Below are positions 35,251-46,065 of a DNA stretch of 64,000 nucleotides, one piece after another. Made by a program: the position numbers and the translations under genes. Source of the stretch: Gyrodactylus bullatarudis (lineage: Eukaryota; Platyhelminthes; Monogenea; Gyrodactylidea; Gyrodactylidae); the NCBI GenBank assembly GCA_012064415.1, contig SSNU01000293.1, positions 45,962 through 109,961 on the forward strand, written 5' to 3'. Every line of letters begins with the position of its first letter. The stretch's first letter is position 1. The notes under the pieces are model-generated. The model was not told where the DNA came from, did not search any database, and saw nothing but the letters and a program-made list of their open reading frames with translations.

Positions 35251-35683
35251 AATATTTGAAAAAATTAAAAATCTAAACTCAATCAGAAAAAAGAATAACG
35301 CAATTTGAATATAAATTTGTGCAATTCCTATTTATATCGATTGATTAAATTTTAACCAAAATGCTTAGAAATACTGAGATGCTTGATATTTTGCGATTTT
35401 CACATCTGTTTATTGCGAGAAAACAGCTGAAGATCACCAAGAATTGTTCTTATCTACTAGATTTAATTAATTTATTTAATACAAATTTTGGTAATGGTCT
35501 GGTTCGGAAACAATGCAAAATTTTATTAACGGGCGAATTACACATGAGCCAAATTAGTGTTTTGGGTGTCTGATTCAAAGTGAAAGTTTATTTTTTCTAT
35601 TTTGATCTTCTCCGGAGGCTTCTGAAATATTTAGCTGAAAAAAATCGACATGTTGTAGAAGGTATCGGTCACATGCTGAGATG

Positions 35684-36106
35684 GATGAGACTAAGCTGGC
35701 CAGACGTAAATATCATCGTGGTCGTATTCTGAGAAATGAATGGGTGCTTATGACCGAGAGACCAATGTATTCGACTGGAAATTGTTACAGAGCGCAATCA
35801 ACTGGTTCTCGGGAACTTTATAAGTGAGAATATATTCCTAGGCTCAACATTAATCTCTGATGAATGACGAGGATACTCGAAGTGGGCTACTGTTGGCTAC
35901 TGGCATCTAAAGATTAACCATAGCCTCGTTTATGTAGATCCAACTGACAATACGGTCCATACTAACTTTGTTGAAAGAGTCTGGCGAACCATGAAGGACC
36001 GGGGCGAGGCACAGTAATTGAGATTAAAATCTTCGAGTACCTTTTTAACAAGAAATCTATGGATTGGAAAGGGATATTTAATAGCCTTCTAGATAAAGAT
36101 GATTAA
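35684..36106 (+). pseudogene. Merlin (ISXO2/IS1595-like) transposase relic
   Basis: Translation gives DETKLARRKYHRGRIL and NEWVL (first catalytic Asp, as in DExKxxxRKYxxGR), then after a stop STLISDE-stop-RGYS (second catalytic Asp; the stop TGA replaces the conserved Trp), then HLKINHSLVYVDPT, HTNFVERVWRTMKDRGEAQ (third catalytic residue region, with Glu as in HTNxIExxW). At least three stops make it inactive. The upstream ORF at 35361-35573 may be the decayed N-terminal part, but that is unproven. Merlin is a known animal DNA-transposon superfamily. Confidence 0.88.
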
Positions 36107-36129
36107 ATTAAGATTCGTTCCTCGACTAG

Positions 36130-36690
36130 GACATACACAATTGTATTCTTAGACATTTCAGAGTAAAATTTGATATCATTTGAAAGAACGTAAAATTTTC
36201 TATAAGATGCTTACAAGTTCAAACGTGCTTTTTGAATGGATCATCCTCAAAATTGGTCTTAAAGTTGAAAAGAGACGAATATTAGCGAAAAATGCCATGC
36301 ACTTTTTTGTTTTTACTCTTCAACAGGCTATCTTATTTTTATAAAATCTAAAATTTTAATGGGGGAAAGAATGTAAAATTTATTCCTCTATCCAATGAAA
36401 CCTCGCATGACCATTTATCTTTTTTGGTTCAGAAGTTATTCAAGGTTTTTTCATTAGTGATTTCACTTAATTTTTCTCAATGATTATAATCATGCCTATC
36501 TTGTAGAAAATTTTACGCTTTTTCAATTGATCTCATATTTGACTCTGAAATGTCTTAGAATCAAGTCAAAAATAGGTTTATTCAAGGCCCGTTTATAAAG
36601 ATTGTGCTGTCATTTTCTTGCGAATTGGGCTGGAAATCAGTAACTTAGAAAATTTTCAGAACTAGATTCGGAATCAGGGCAAAATTTTAC
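36130..36690. repeat. Fold-back-like repeat, second copy at 50940-51190
   Basis: GACATTTCAGAGTAAAATTT and ATTTGAAAGAACGTAAAATT (about 36150-36205) recur inverted at about 36500-36560. The block CGAAAAATGCCATGCACTTT, TCTTCAACAGGCTATCTTAT and AATGGGGGAAAGAATGTAAA is almost identical at 51080-51185 in the protease gene. Probably a separate MITE family; the ends are unclear. A fold-back A fragment follows at about 36720-36845. Confidence 0.6.
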
Positions 36691-37084
36691 ACAAGAATTA
36701 GAAAAAGAAATGTCCCATTTTCCAACTTCTTCAACCTCTGTGCTCAAAATTTTTATCGATACAGTATCAAAGTTTTGAATCAAGAAAATCATCAGACGAA
36801 GAATTTGAATTCGCTTTAAGAAATTCTCAGAAATTCGTCATTATTTACAATGCATATTCCCAAGAGTTTTCATTCAAAAGACTATTTCCAAATGACGTAG
36901 GTCCTCTTTTGTGTAAAACTTAGTAATTGGTTTGGTCGAGTTTTTTCAAATGAGTTATGTCTGACCAAAGCTCGTCTTCTCTATGAAATAAGAAACTAAT
37001 GTCGTTTTATTCAAAGTAAATTTTTTTTTGAGAGACCAAAATAGGGGGTGATCTTTACGAGTTACAATGTTAAATTTTTGGGAA

Positions 37085-37315
37085 ATTTACACTTGCAGTA
37101 TCATTTTTTTCAATTATTTCATTTAAAGTATAATAGACCGATGTTTTTTACACTTACAGTATCATTATTTATTTTATTTTCTTCATAAAAGATAAGATTG
37201 GAAACTCTTAACTTGGAAAAATATTAGTAGCATGATAAAATATTTTTGAAAAAAATAACGTGAAATGATACTGTGTCAGTAAATTTTTATTATCATTGAT
37301 ACTGAAAGTGAAAGG
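37085..37315. repeat. Short direct and inverted repeats
   Basis: TTACACTTGCAGTATCATT (about 37088), ACACTTACAGTATCATT (about 37151), and inverted AATGATACTGTGTCAGTAAA (about 37263) with GATACTGAAAGTG (about 37298). Possibly a small decayed MITE. The following 37320-38530 holds weak ORFs (37711-38041, plus) without recognisable homology, and no gene I can support. Confidence 0.35.
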
Positions 37316-38544
37316 ATATATTGGTCAATTATATTGTTTCTGAAATTATTTCATCTTTTGATACTCAATAAGAGAATAATCTCCAAGTATAATTGCTCAA
37401 TGTTTGAACAAAACGACCGCTCAATTTCGTGTCCAAAAGGTATAGAAGAGAACTGACTTGCTGACATGTCAGTACAGAATTCTCAGAGAGGGAATCCATT
37501 CAATCGATTTCGTCTTCAGAAAAATTAATAATTTAAAAGATTCAAGTGTCAATAGAACAAAATCAAGAAAAACTAAAATGTACTACGTTGAATGGAAATT
37601 TATTTCAATTAAGAAGTAGAAAAGTTTTCGAGAAATATTTATATTTATTTAGGCATCAAGATAATTAAGAGCTATGGAAAAGTAATGCAGAGTAAGGAAT
37701 ATTCCCCATCATGATAAAAAATGTGTCTCTACTATTCAAAATAACGATATCATCAAGAGAAAGTAATTTCAATCCATCTACACTCCTCTGTATTTGTAAT
37801 TTTATCTTTGTTAGACACTTTCTTGTTAGGCCTCTTCACAGATTGCCTGATGATTTTCAACAACTTCATAAATCAATGGAACATTGCTTTTCTTGTCAAG
37901 ATATTCATTCACACAAAATCTACAACGCAATATAATCCAGTTTTCAGTAATTTAAAAATGGTTAAGTCACAAGCAGCCTTTTCCAGCTATGTTTCTCAAG
38001 TGGAAATCTGTTCATATTGGATTTTCTACTCCAAAATATGATGATCCTCACTTTCTTTAAGAGAGGAGAGAGGGTTGAGTCTTTCCAGGTAATGAGAGAG
38101 GAATAAAACCAGAATTTATCAACCAGATAAAATAAATTTGTAATCTAGCAAAGACTGTATTAGACGGGTAGAATAGTTTCACACAAAAATTACGTTTCTC
38201 TGTGATAGCGGAGGAAAATACTGTAACATGTGTATTCATTAACATCGTAGATTTATTAAGCCAAGAAAAAAGTTATTTTTTTATCAATTAAAAGATTGAA
38301 ACTTTTAGAAAATTACTGTTTGTCACTTTTCTATTTTTTAATTTAATGAGGATTTTCTTTTGCTTCGATTAGGACCACTAAACTCTATCAAGTATGAAAA
38401 ATCAAGTGCCATAAGCTTGAGCCAGGTCTTATAACTTAATAAAGTCCCAGTCCAATATTTATATTCTGATCCATAACTCTTATTACTAACGTTTACGCTA
38501 GATTTCCTTAAGCTTACTTATAAGTTTAGAACCAAAATTATTAG

Positions 38545-38716
38545 TATTTACTCAAATCGAATCGAATTTGGTGTAGTCGATTCAAAATATCATAAATTCT
38601 TATAGAGGAATTACTCACTATTTGAAAGTAGTGGTCTTATTTTTTCATTTAAAAAGGCAAACATTAAACATTTTATTGAATCGACTTCACCAAAATCGAT
38701 TCGATTTGAGTAAATA
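38545..38716. mobile_element. 172-bp MITE with 45-bp inverted repeats
   Basis: The left end TATTTACTCAAATCGAATCG, then TTTGGTGTAGTCGATTCAA; the right end TTGAATCGACTTCACCAAAA, then TCGATTCGATTTGAGTAAATA. Arms pair almost perfectly. No target duplication is evident. The next 1.3 kb (38720-40005) contains one 67-codon ORF (39073-39276) I cannot assign and no clear gene. Confidence 0.75.
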
Positions 38717-40007
38717 CAAATCAGTACTCAGAAATAGCCCTGAATAAAAATGCACATAAAAAACTTAATCAGCTACCAGATTTTACAAGATTGTAACCCT
38801 AATTACAAAAAAAATATCATTCAGCATAAGGAGGACTAACCATGACTGCAATTATTAAATTTCAACACAGGAAAAAGGAACGGCAGGACTAAAGTTTATG
38901 TCCCAACTCTGCGCAGGGGTAGAGAGGAATATACCGAGTGAATATGGTGTGTGCGTAAGTATATACTGCGACTTACTGGCCTCATGTAGTTTGATTATCA
39001 AACTTTGTAGACTTTTACATGTTTAGAAAATCTGTTAAGCAAAATAAATAATGTCCTGAAGATGGATCATATTTGCTTGTATTCAGTAAAAAATTTGAAT
39101 TGTTTATTAAAGATAACTTTTCTCAATTCAAAATAAGGAATAAGGTATCATTAAACATGCATAAATCACAGTTTCTTGAGGAATTTTATAATTTATTCTT
39201 CACATATGAATGCAATAAAACTCTTTTGTCGTTAAATTCAGAATTCTGGTCAGACTTATTTTCGAATGATCAATAATATTTATCAAGTTTTGTCATTTTC
39301 CCATTAAAATCATATCGGAATTTGGTCAAGGGTTGAGTGTCAACAAGTTTTTGATTAATTTTTGGTAAAATCTAAGTGCACATTCATTCTTCTAGGTATT
39401 CTTGACATTTCTGGGACGATTCAAATTTCTGAATTTAATGTTCAGTGTAATCTTTATATCCGAATTCGTAACATACTTCATGAATCTTTGTAAAAACCTC
39501 CTATATAAGGACTTATTCTAAAAATGTAACGGTACAAATTCCAAACCTTTATCCCGATTCTCTGCTCCTTATTCAGTTCATCAATTTAAGACAAGTTGTA
39601 AGATTATTGAAATTGTTTTGTAATGTAACAGTTAATTGCATTTATTTCCATTTTTTGAACTTTGAACTGGAAACTTTTATTGATTTCAAAATGTGTGGGG
39701 ACAGCCAAAAGAATTTTCTTTGGATTATAAAAATACAGGAAAATCAAACTTTTTAATCAGTTTCAAGCCAATCAATGAGAAGCCTGCAATTAGCAAAAAG
39801 GGAACGAAAAGGAAAAGATGCAGTGGGCAGTTACAAATAGATTCTTTCCTTACAAAACGATAATTGCAGTCCTTACCTCTCCCTGCCAACACCAACTCAA
39901 AAGTTGAACCTAATCAATCAATCAGAGGATTCCAAAAATGCACTAATTTTCTGTATAAATATCAAGCCGGTGTGAGAGTCTGATAAGAACCGGTGAAATG
40001 AAAGCTT

Positions 40008-40816
40008 TATGACTACACCTAATTAATATAAAGATGGGAATATATGATTTTTGCAAAATTATGAATCTTTTCATCAAGGAATCGAATTTGATCAAGATTT
40101 TTTGAAATCTAGATCATGAGGCCCTCTTTCACGCTACGAAGAAAAAAATTTAGAAAAAATCAATTTTTTAGGAAAATACGGCAAATTTGAAATCTTGAAG
40201 TAGCGCCAAATTCCCATTTTTTTGAACTTTGAGTTGAGAAATTTTTTGATTTCAATGTGAGAGAATGATCAAAAGCTGATTTTTAGGATCACAATAAGAC
40301 GAGAAAACCGATTATCATAATAAAACTTTTGATGAATACGTCATTTTTCTGGGATCTTGAAATATCAAATTTCATTTACTTTCAAGTAGGGAAAATGATG
40401 AAAAAATCAAAATTTGATTTTGACACGATTTTTTTTGTTAGAAATAAATCTGTATTGAATAAAGTAAAAAGAAATTAAATATAAAATTGACGATTATAGA
40501 TTGATTCTTAAAACCAGTTTCAGCATATTTAATTTCTTTGTCTTATTGTGATCCTAAAAATCAACTTTTGATCATTCTCTAACATTGAAATCAAAAAATT
40601 TCTCAACTCAAAGTTCAAAAGAATGGGAATTTGGCGCTACTTCAAGATTTCAAATTTTCTGAACAAAAAAGCTTTCTGAAATTTTCCATAAAAATTGATT
40701 TTTTCTAAATTTTTTTCTTTGTACCGTGAAAGAGGGCCTCATGATTTCTTGATGAAAAAAATAAGAATTTTGTAAAAATCATAAATTCCCATCTACATAT
40801 TATCTAGCTTTACATA
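40008..40816. mobile_element. Fold-back element, subfamily C
   Basis: The left arm ACACCTAATTAATATAAAGA through TCAAGGAATCGAATTTGATC; the right arm ends ATAAATTCCCATCTACATAT. Inverted inner pairs include TTTTGAACTTTGAGTTGAGA, GAGAGAATGATCAAAAG and GAGGCCCTCTTTCACG. Arms of about 270 bp; the middle has AT-rich filler. Confidence 0.85.
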
Positions 40817-41039
40817 TTCACTAGTCTTCCAATCCTCTTAATGAATCCCTCATTAAATAGCTCTACAAACTTTTTAAATTCTAGCTGGCATCTTAAAATG
40901 ACTGTGGCCTATTGAATCAATAGTATTGATTAGCGATCGTTTCCTTTAAAGTTATCATAACTTGGAGAACCAAGTATCCTAAATATTTGAATAAATATTC
41001 TTCAACTTGAGACCATAAAATTAAAAAAAAAAGAGTTTT

Positions 41040-41255
41040 TCTATTCAGAATTCTCTCTATCAATCAACGAGATTCCAACCAACAGATGGTAATCCACTTG
41101 AAAACAGTTGACTCTTCAAATATCCGGTTCCTAATTAGATCTGCTAATCATTCTTTAGAAATTAATTTTATGCCAGTCAAGGTTCATTAAAATTGGATCT
41201 AAATTTTCAATTCATCCTTATTTAGTTTTTGATCAAAGATTTTTAAATTAGCAAT
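41040..41255 (+). repeat. Dispersed repeat, inverted copy at 27050-27275
   Basis: Near-identical to the reverse complement of 27050-27275 (for example TCTATCAATCAACGAGATT, CAAGGTTCATTAAAATTGGA, TTTTGATCAAAGATTTTTAA). It directly precedes the GIY-YIG ORF, at a sharp boundary. Confidence 0.75.
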
Positions 41256-41281
41256 GTTTCATAATACAGTTAGATGTAACA

Positions 41282-41746
41282 ATGAATTTATTTTTTTATT
41301 TCAAAGGGGATGGTTTTAGTAATGATGTTAGGAGAAAACTGAACAATCTCATCGATCAACATTATGACAATATCCAATTGAAAATTGTATTCAAAACTCA
41401 GAGATTATTCAGTTTAATCCATAAGGATTTACTCGACCCTCAAGCAAAAACTCTATTGATCTACAAATTTCAGTGTGACTGTGGTGCTTCGTATATAGGA
41501 CGTATAATTAGGAAGTTGTCAACAAGATCTCATGATCATCTCAATAAAGATACTGCGGTGACCAGACATCTTAAAAACAAAAACCATGCTGCTTCAATTT
41601 CTAATTTTTCTATTTTCTACAAGAACCCAGGGGATGACAGCATAGATGTATGGGTGAAGGAGAAATTCTTCATCAACATGTATAAACCTAATTTATGTGT
41701 TCAAAAAAATTATTCATTTAATCTTCAACTACCATGGCCTATGTGA
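41282..41746 (+). pseudogene. Penelope-like GIY-YIG endonuclease C-terminus
   Basis: The 154-aa ORF reads NDVRRKLNNLIDQHYDNIQL, KIVFKTQRLFSL, then LLIYKFQCDCGASYIGRI (the GIY-YIG core, with Y-x10-YIG spacing), LSTRSHDHL and the catalytic-type Glu region VWVKEKFFINMYKPNLCVQ. This is the C-terminal endonuclease of Penelope-like retroelements; the CDCGASYIG spelling with a preceding KIVFKT block is typical. The reverse transcriptase expected upstream is missing, so it is a 5'-truncated copy. The ORF itself is unbroken. Confidence 0.85.
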
Positions 41747-42066
41747 GCTTTTTCACCTTTTTCTCTTCACTGTTGCTATTTATTGAAGAGTTTTTGGTGT
41801 TTTTCCAGCTTACATAATATTCTAATTTCCATTCATGATTCTTATATTCTTTAACTTATACTATTTCTTTGTAAATTGTAAATTATTATTTTTCATTCAA
41901 ACTTAAAATGAATTTATAACTTAAATCTATTGAAAAGCATCACAAAGCAACTGATAGTCTTTTCGAAAAGAAATTTAAATGGTTTATATTGATAATTTTG
42001 GAATTGAGCTCGAGAAGGGATACTATTTCCGTGATTAGTAATCAGTGATTACCGAAACTGGCTCGT

Positions 42067-42519
42067 GAGGGTTCTTCAGATAATTCAGATTCGAATCCGT
42101 CTGAAAAAATCCGAAAAGGTACCGAAATTATTAAAAGTATTAATTTTCGATAAGCTTGTGAATTTTTTTCCTGTTGAAAAAATGATTAAAATTAGACAGT
42201 TCAATTTAAAATTCAAGAGTTTACAACAAGTCTAGAAGAGATTTGATACCTTCCTCTTCGCAAGAACCATCTCTGAGGGTACCTAGGATCTTCTCTAGAC
42301 TTACTTATCGTTCTTCAAGCTTTCATAATATCAAATCTAGCACTTATGATGTCAACCTTAGAGAAGAATTGTTATTTGATTACTTAGTAATCATCACTAA
42401 TACGTAGGATTTCTATACGAAAAAACAAACCAGAACTTATATTTTTGTTTATACAGTATCTGAGGTCAAATTGTGGCGATTCGGAAATTTTCGGAATCTT
42501 TCTGAATCTGAAGAACTCT
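42067..42519. repeat. Possible decayed MITE
   Basis: The left GGGTTCTTCAGATAATTCAG faces the right CTTTCTGAATCTGAAGAACT in inverted order. Flanks do not show a clear duplication. The motif GATTAGTAATCAGTGATTAC lies just outside at 42032. The remaining 42520-43360 shows no gene; the minus ORF at 43048-43350 is not recognised. Confidence 0.4.
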
Positions 42520-43364
42520 AACTAACATTAATTTCTGAATCTTTTTCCCATTGATTTAATTTGATTACGAAATCTACTACTGTTACTTTATTTCAACATA
42601 CAAGTTTAAGAAAGCATTTAAAGAGACCTTGGGCATCGAAGTTCGACACTAGCCCAGAAATTGACTCAAAAGAACATTCTTTCGTGGGAAGTTAATTGAT
42701 CTTTTAAATCGGACTTGATTCTTTAGCTCGAAACAGTGAAAATAACTTCCTTAAGAATCTGTAGTTTTCTGATTCCATTAGCAAAGAATTCTTCAAATTT
42801 AAAGTTGAATCCATTTTCTGCCTGATTTAAAAACTTTGAGCTTGAGAAAAAGTTTCTTGAGATTTGAAATGATGAGGACTATTATGATTCTACAGAATTT
42901 CGGATATTTCTAATCAAGACAAAAGGCCACTTGAGTACTCTAGATCGCTTAATCGAATCTTCAAAAAATGATTTGAGCATATTGAGGGTTCTCTGATGGC
43001 CTAGCTCTCAAGCAAAACACTTATTTGGCAATCTGCTGAAAATCTCTTTAATTAAAATAGTCAGAAATACTGATAAATTTCGGATCAGAAAAATGCTCAT
43101 TTGATGTCACAAGAGGATTCGTGATGAGCGCAGATTTTTTAAAGTCGACAGCATTTCCCAAAATCACTGTGATCTGGATCATGAACAAGGAGATTGAAAC
43201 TCTTCTTAAAATTTGCCCATGTTTATTTCTAATCGAAATTAAACTTATTGGATTCAAAATGGAATAATTATGACCATTGCTCAATAAAATGTTAAAGTTT
43301 GCAATTTTGCACTTTTTCGGAATTGGCAATTGCTCGCTAACAAAATTCATAATTTGGTTATTAA

Positions 43365-43855
43365 CCCTTCATGTCCCAAATAAATTTTTTTCATCACACA
43401 AATGAGAAAATTTGCAACCTAACCGAAATAATTACGCTGATTCTGAATCTGAATTCCATTTTGTAAGCCAACTCATCCTTTCAAAGATAATAGAGGTTAA
43501 ATTGGTCTTTTTAAACTCTAAAACCAGTTTTCTTCTAAACTATAAGAGATATCGAGCAGGCGATTGCACATTTGAAATCTACGGCTATTGTTTTACGATA
43601 GAAAGTTATTTTATTTCTCTCCAAGACATCAGCAAATAGGTTTTCAAAAAAACGTTCTAAATATTTATCACCCTTCTTCAAGTAACTATGGTGTGCATCA
43701 GTGACAAGCTATCTTTATGTATTATGCATAATTTTGTAGCTTAATAAATTTCTTTTCTAATGAGGGGTAAAAAAAGTGTTTTAGGTATCTTTCAGTTAAA
43801 ATTATCGCTCAAGAAAGAGTTGTGTTCCACTGGTGGAACAATGGGACATGAAGGG
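43365..43855. mobile_element. Complete TTAA MITE, CCCTTCATGTCCCA family
   Basis: Perfect TTAA flanks (43361-43364 and 43856-43859) and a 14-bp inverted repeat CCCTTCATGTCCCA at both ends; 491 bp between. The interior carries GCAGGCGATTGCACATTTGA, ACGATAGAAAGTTATTTTAT and TTCCACTGGTGGAACAATGG. It shares internal segments with copies at 21285, 51211 and 63212. It is non-coding and piggyBac-like by its target site. Confidence 0.92.
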
Positions 43856-44944
43856 TTAAGGAATTTGTGACATCAAATGAGCATTTTTCTGATCAGAAAT
43901 TTATTGATCTTCAATTTAAGCTACTTTCCAACAAAATCCATCCGCCGACTCGAAAGATATTCCACATTTTATGGTCCAAAGTCATGAAAAAAATATTGAA
44001 AAATTTTCAACGAATAATAAAGTTGTAATCTATAAAATGAAGTTTGCTTCATTGATAGCCAAAAGAAAATTTCATGTTTTCGACGAAATTCATAATTTTC
44101 TGAATTAAGCAAGGCTAGTATTTTCTAAGAAGCACATGTCTGAAAAATTCTCTATAAACTTAGAAAATATCAAGTGAGTGGAATTCTTCCATTAAGACTG
44201 TGTAATATTATTCATTTAATTTTATTAAGTTATTTCTTTATCTAAATACGAATCAAGTTACATAAAGAATAGACTATTTGATTACGCTTTATTGACATTT
44301 AATTTGAAGAAATATTTAGATTTCTTAAGCAAACCAGAAATTATTTTCCGATTATTTTTCTGGCAAAAACACACTTCCGTTCAAAGAAAAATTTTATAGA
44401 ACAAGTTAAACTTTTAAAGGTTATTAAATTAGCAGACACTGAATACAGTCAATAACCTAAAGATTTACAAGAATAGAGGGATATAACATCAAACTTTGCT
44501 TTTGGTTCACATTCAAAGGTTTTAGCCTCCTACAAATACATGTATTTCAGTCAAAGTCTCAATTTTAAACTTATAAGCTATTACTTATAACGATGATTAA
44601 GGGGAAATTTTTTCTGAAATTTTCATAAATCGATGATTCATTTATATATCTTAGTAACAGGTTAAATAGGTCAAAATTGCAATATTCTTATACCTATCCT
44701 ATTTGAATATAGGTATGAATTCATCGAATACGATTGATTCATTTTTACGCCAAGGAGAATTTTTACGATGATTCATACGAAAATTTCAAGAATGATTGCC
44801 CCGTAATTTTTCGAATATATCATTTAAAACCAGAGACTCTTATTCATAGTTATTTAATTTTGAAAATGGTGGTTTTCCAATTTTTTTTAGAATGAAGAAC
44901 AAAGAAGAATAGAAAAAGGAGTGTGTGATTGACACAGTTTTGAA

Positions 44945-45190
44945 ACCTAATTGACATGAAGATGAGAATTTACTTTTTATCAAAAAAATCCGACCAAAAT
45001 TATGCTCTTTTTAAAATTTTTGAGCTGAAATTTTTAAAATCTATTTCTAAGATTTGAAGCAGTTAAATGCTTAAAAACGAGATCAAAATTATACAAAGAA
45101 TTCGAATTCAGCTGCAGAGTCTCAACTCCTATAGTCAAATTTGAAATCTTCATTTAATAATGATCCGAAATGTCAGTATCGAATTAAATT
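44945..45190 (+). repeat. Fold-back subfamily A fragment
   Basis: Starts CCTAATTGACATGAAGATGA, GAATTTACTTTTTATC, then jumps to the core (TTTTGAGCTGAAATTTTTAA, GATTTGAAGCAGTTAAATGC) and the return piece AATGATCCGAAATGTCAGTA. A large internal deletion removed most of both arms. Confidence 0.65.
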
Positions 45191-45231
45191 CGATAAACTC
45201 ATAATAACTTTGGAGAAAAAAATGAAGATTC

Positions 45232-45520
45232 TCAACTCTTTCAGGTCCGTGGCCCATATATTATTGTACACGAAAAAAAATTTTTTTAATCATGTAGATA
45301 TTCGCATTAGTTTCTGCATTTTTTTGCAAAATTATGCATTTTTCCATCAAAATTTTCAGGGTTTCGAATCTCAATTTTTCTTTAAGAAACACTCGATAAA
45401 CATCAGTTGTCTTATAAAAAATCAAAAATTCAAAATCACTACCTTTTTAAGCCGATACATAAAAAGTTATTTATACTTTGGCCCATATGTGGAACAATGG
45501 ACCTCAGGGGTTATAAAAAT
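45232..45520. repeat. Possible diverged TTAA-family MITE
   Basis: TTTCAGGTCCGTGGCCCATA on the left opposes CCATATGTGGAACAATGGAC, CTCAGGGG on the right, resembling the CCCTTCATGTCCCA family's outer 25 bases (which include TTGTTCCACC). The overlapping 140-codon ORF (45141-45563) runs through both repeats and I regard it as spurious. Confidence 0.35.
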
Positions 45521-45801
45521 ATATTTTTACTCAAATACTACTTATAAATTTCTTCATGAATAACGTAGATTATATATAATTTTAACGAATTCAGTTGTGT
45601 CAATAACACTTCTTTAATTTATTTTATGGTTAATGTCAGTTAGTTTTACCTGAATGTTATTGAAGTGGTTATCGAGTAACCAGAGACCAGTAAAAACATA
45701 AGGGCTTTAAAAAATTGTATAAATAATTATTTATTTCTAAAACATGTTGTAGAATTTTTTCTCTGTGATTGGCTATAATTCAAAGGCTGCCAACATCTGT
45801 A

Positions 45802-46065
45802 TTAACAGCCATTCTGAGCTGGTTTACATTTAAGACATTGGTAGTAACCCACGAGGAATGCTACCAACATAAGTCCAACATTCTTTATCTGGAGGACATC
45901 CTCTAAGCCCATTTCACTTAAATCTTCGCTTGTTGGTACAGAATCCTCGGCATCATCATCGTCGTCTTTATCGTTTTTCTTGTCATTTGCGTTATCTGAA
46001 TTATCTGTATCATCAGCATTATCAGTATTGTTGTCGGTATCTGTGTTATCTGGTTCGTCTGCCAT
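45802..46065 (-). CDS. Small acidic protein with C-terminal membrane segment
   Basis: Unrecognised 87-aa protein. Residues 1-40 are almost only Asp, Asn, Thr and Lys (repeated DNTDN/ADDTDNSDN motifs), then a short linker (VPTSEDLSEMGLEDVLQI), then a hydrophobic stretch NVGLMLVAFLVGYY that could anchor it, and a Cys-containing tail CLKCKPAQNGC. No N-terminal signal peptide. On the minus strand a TATAAATA motif (about 46127-46120) sits some 25 bases before a TCAG initiator-like site, giving a leader of about 35 nt. Downstream, AAATAAATAATTATTT supplies a poly(A) signal. These flanks support a compact single-exon gene. A different-frame ORF at 46118-45918 is a shadow. Alternative: a last exon of a larger gene, since TTTTTACAG precedes the ATG by 14 bases. 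Confidence 0.6.
   Translation of the reverse strand: MADEPDNTDTDNNTDNADDTDNSDNANDKKNDKDDDDDAEDSVPTSEDLSEMGLEDVLQIKNVGLMLVAFLVGYYQCLKCKPAQNGC

Noticed and set aside
37711..38041. Two overlapping ORFs with cysteines, initially suspected as a zinc-binding protein
   Set aside because: No recognisable spacing of Cys/His, no splice-supported extension and AT-rich flanks; unsupported.
45141..45563. 140-codon ORF on the plus strand
   Set aside because: It runs through a fold-back fragment and a MITE-like repeat, has AT-driven composition (Phe, Ile, Lys, Asn), and no domain.
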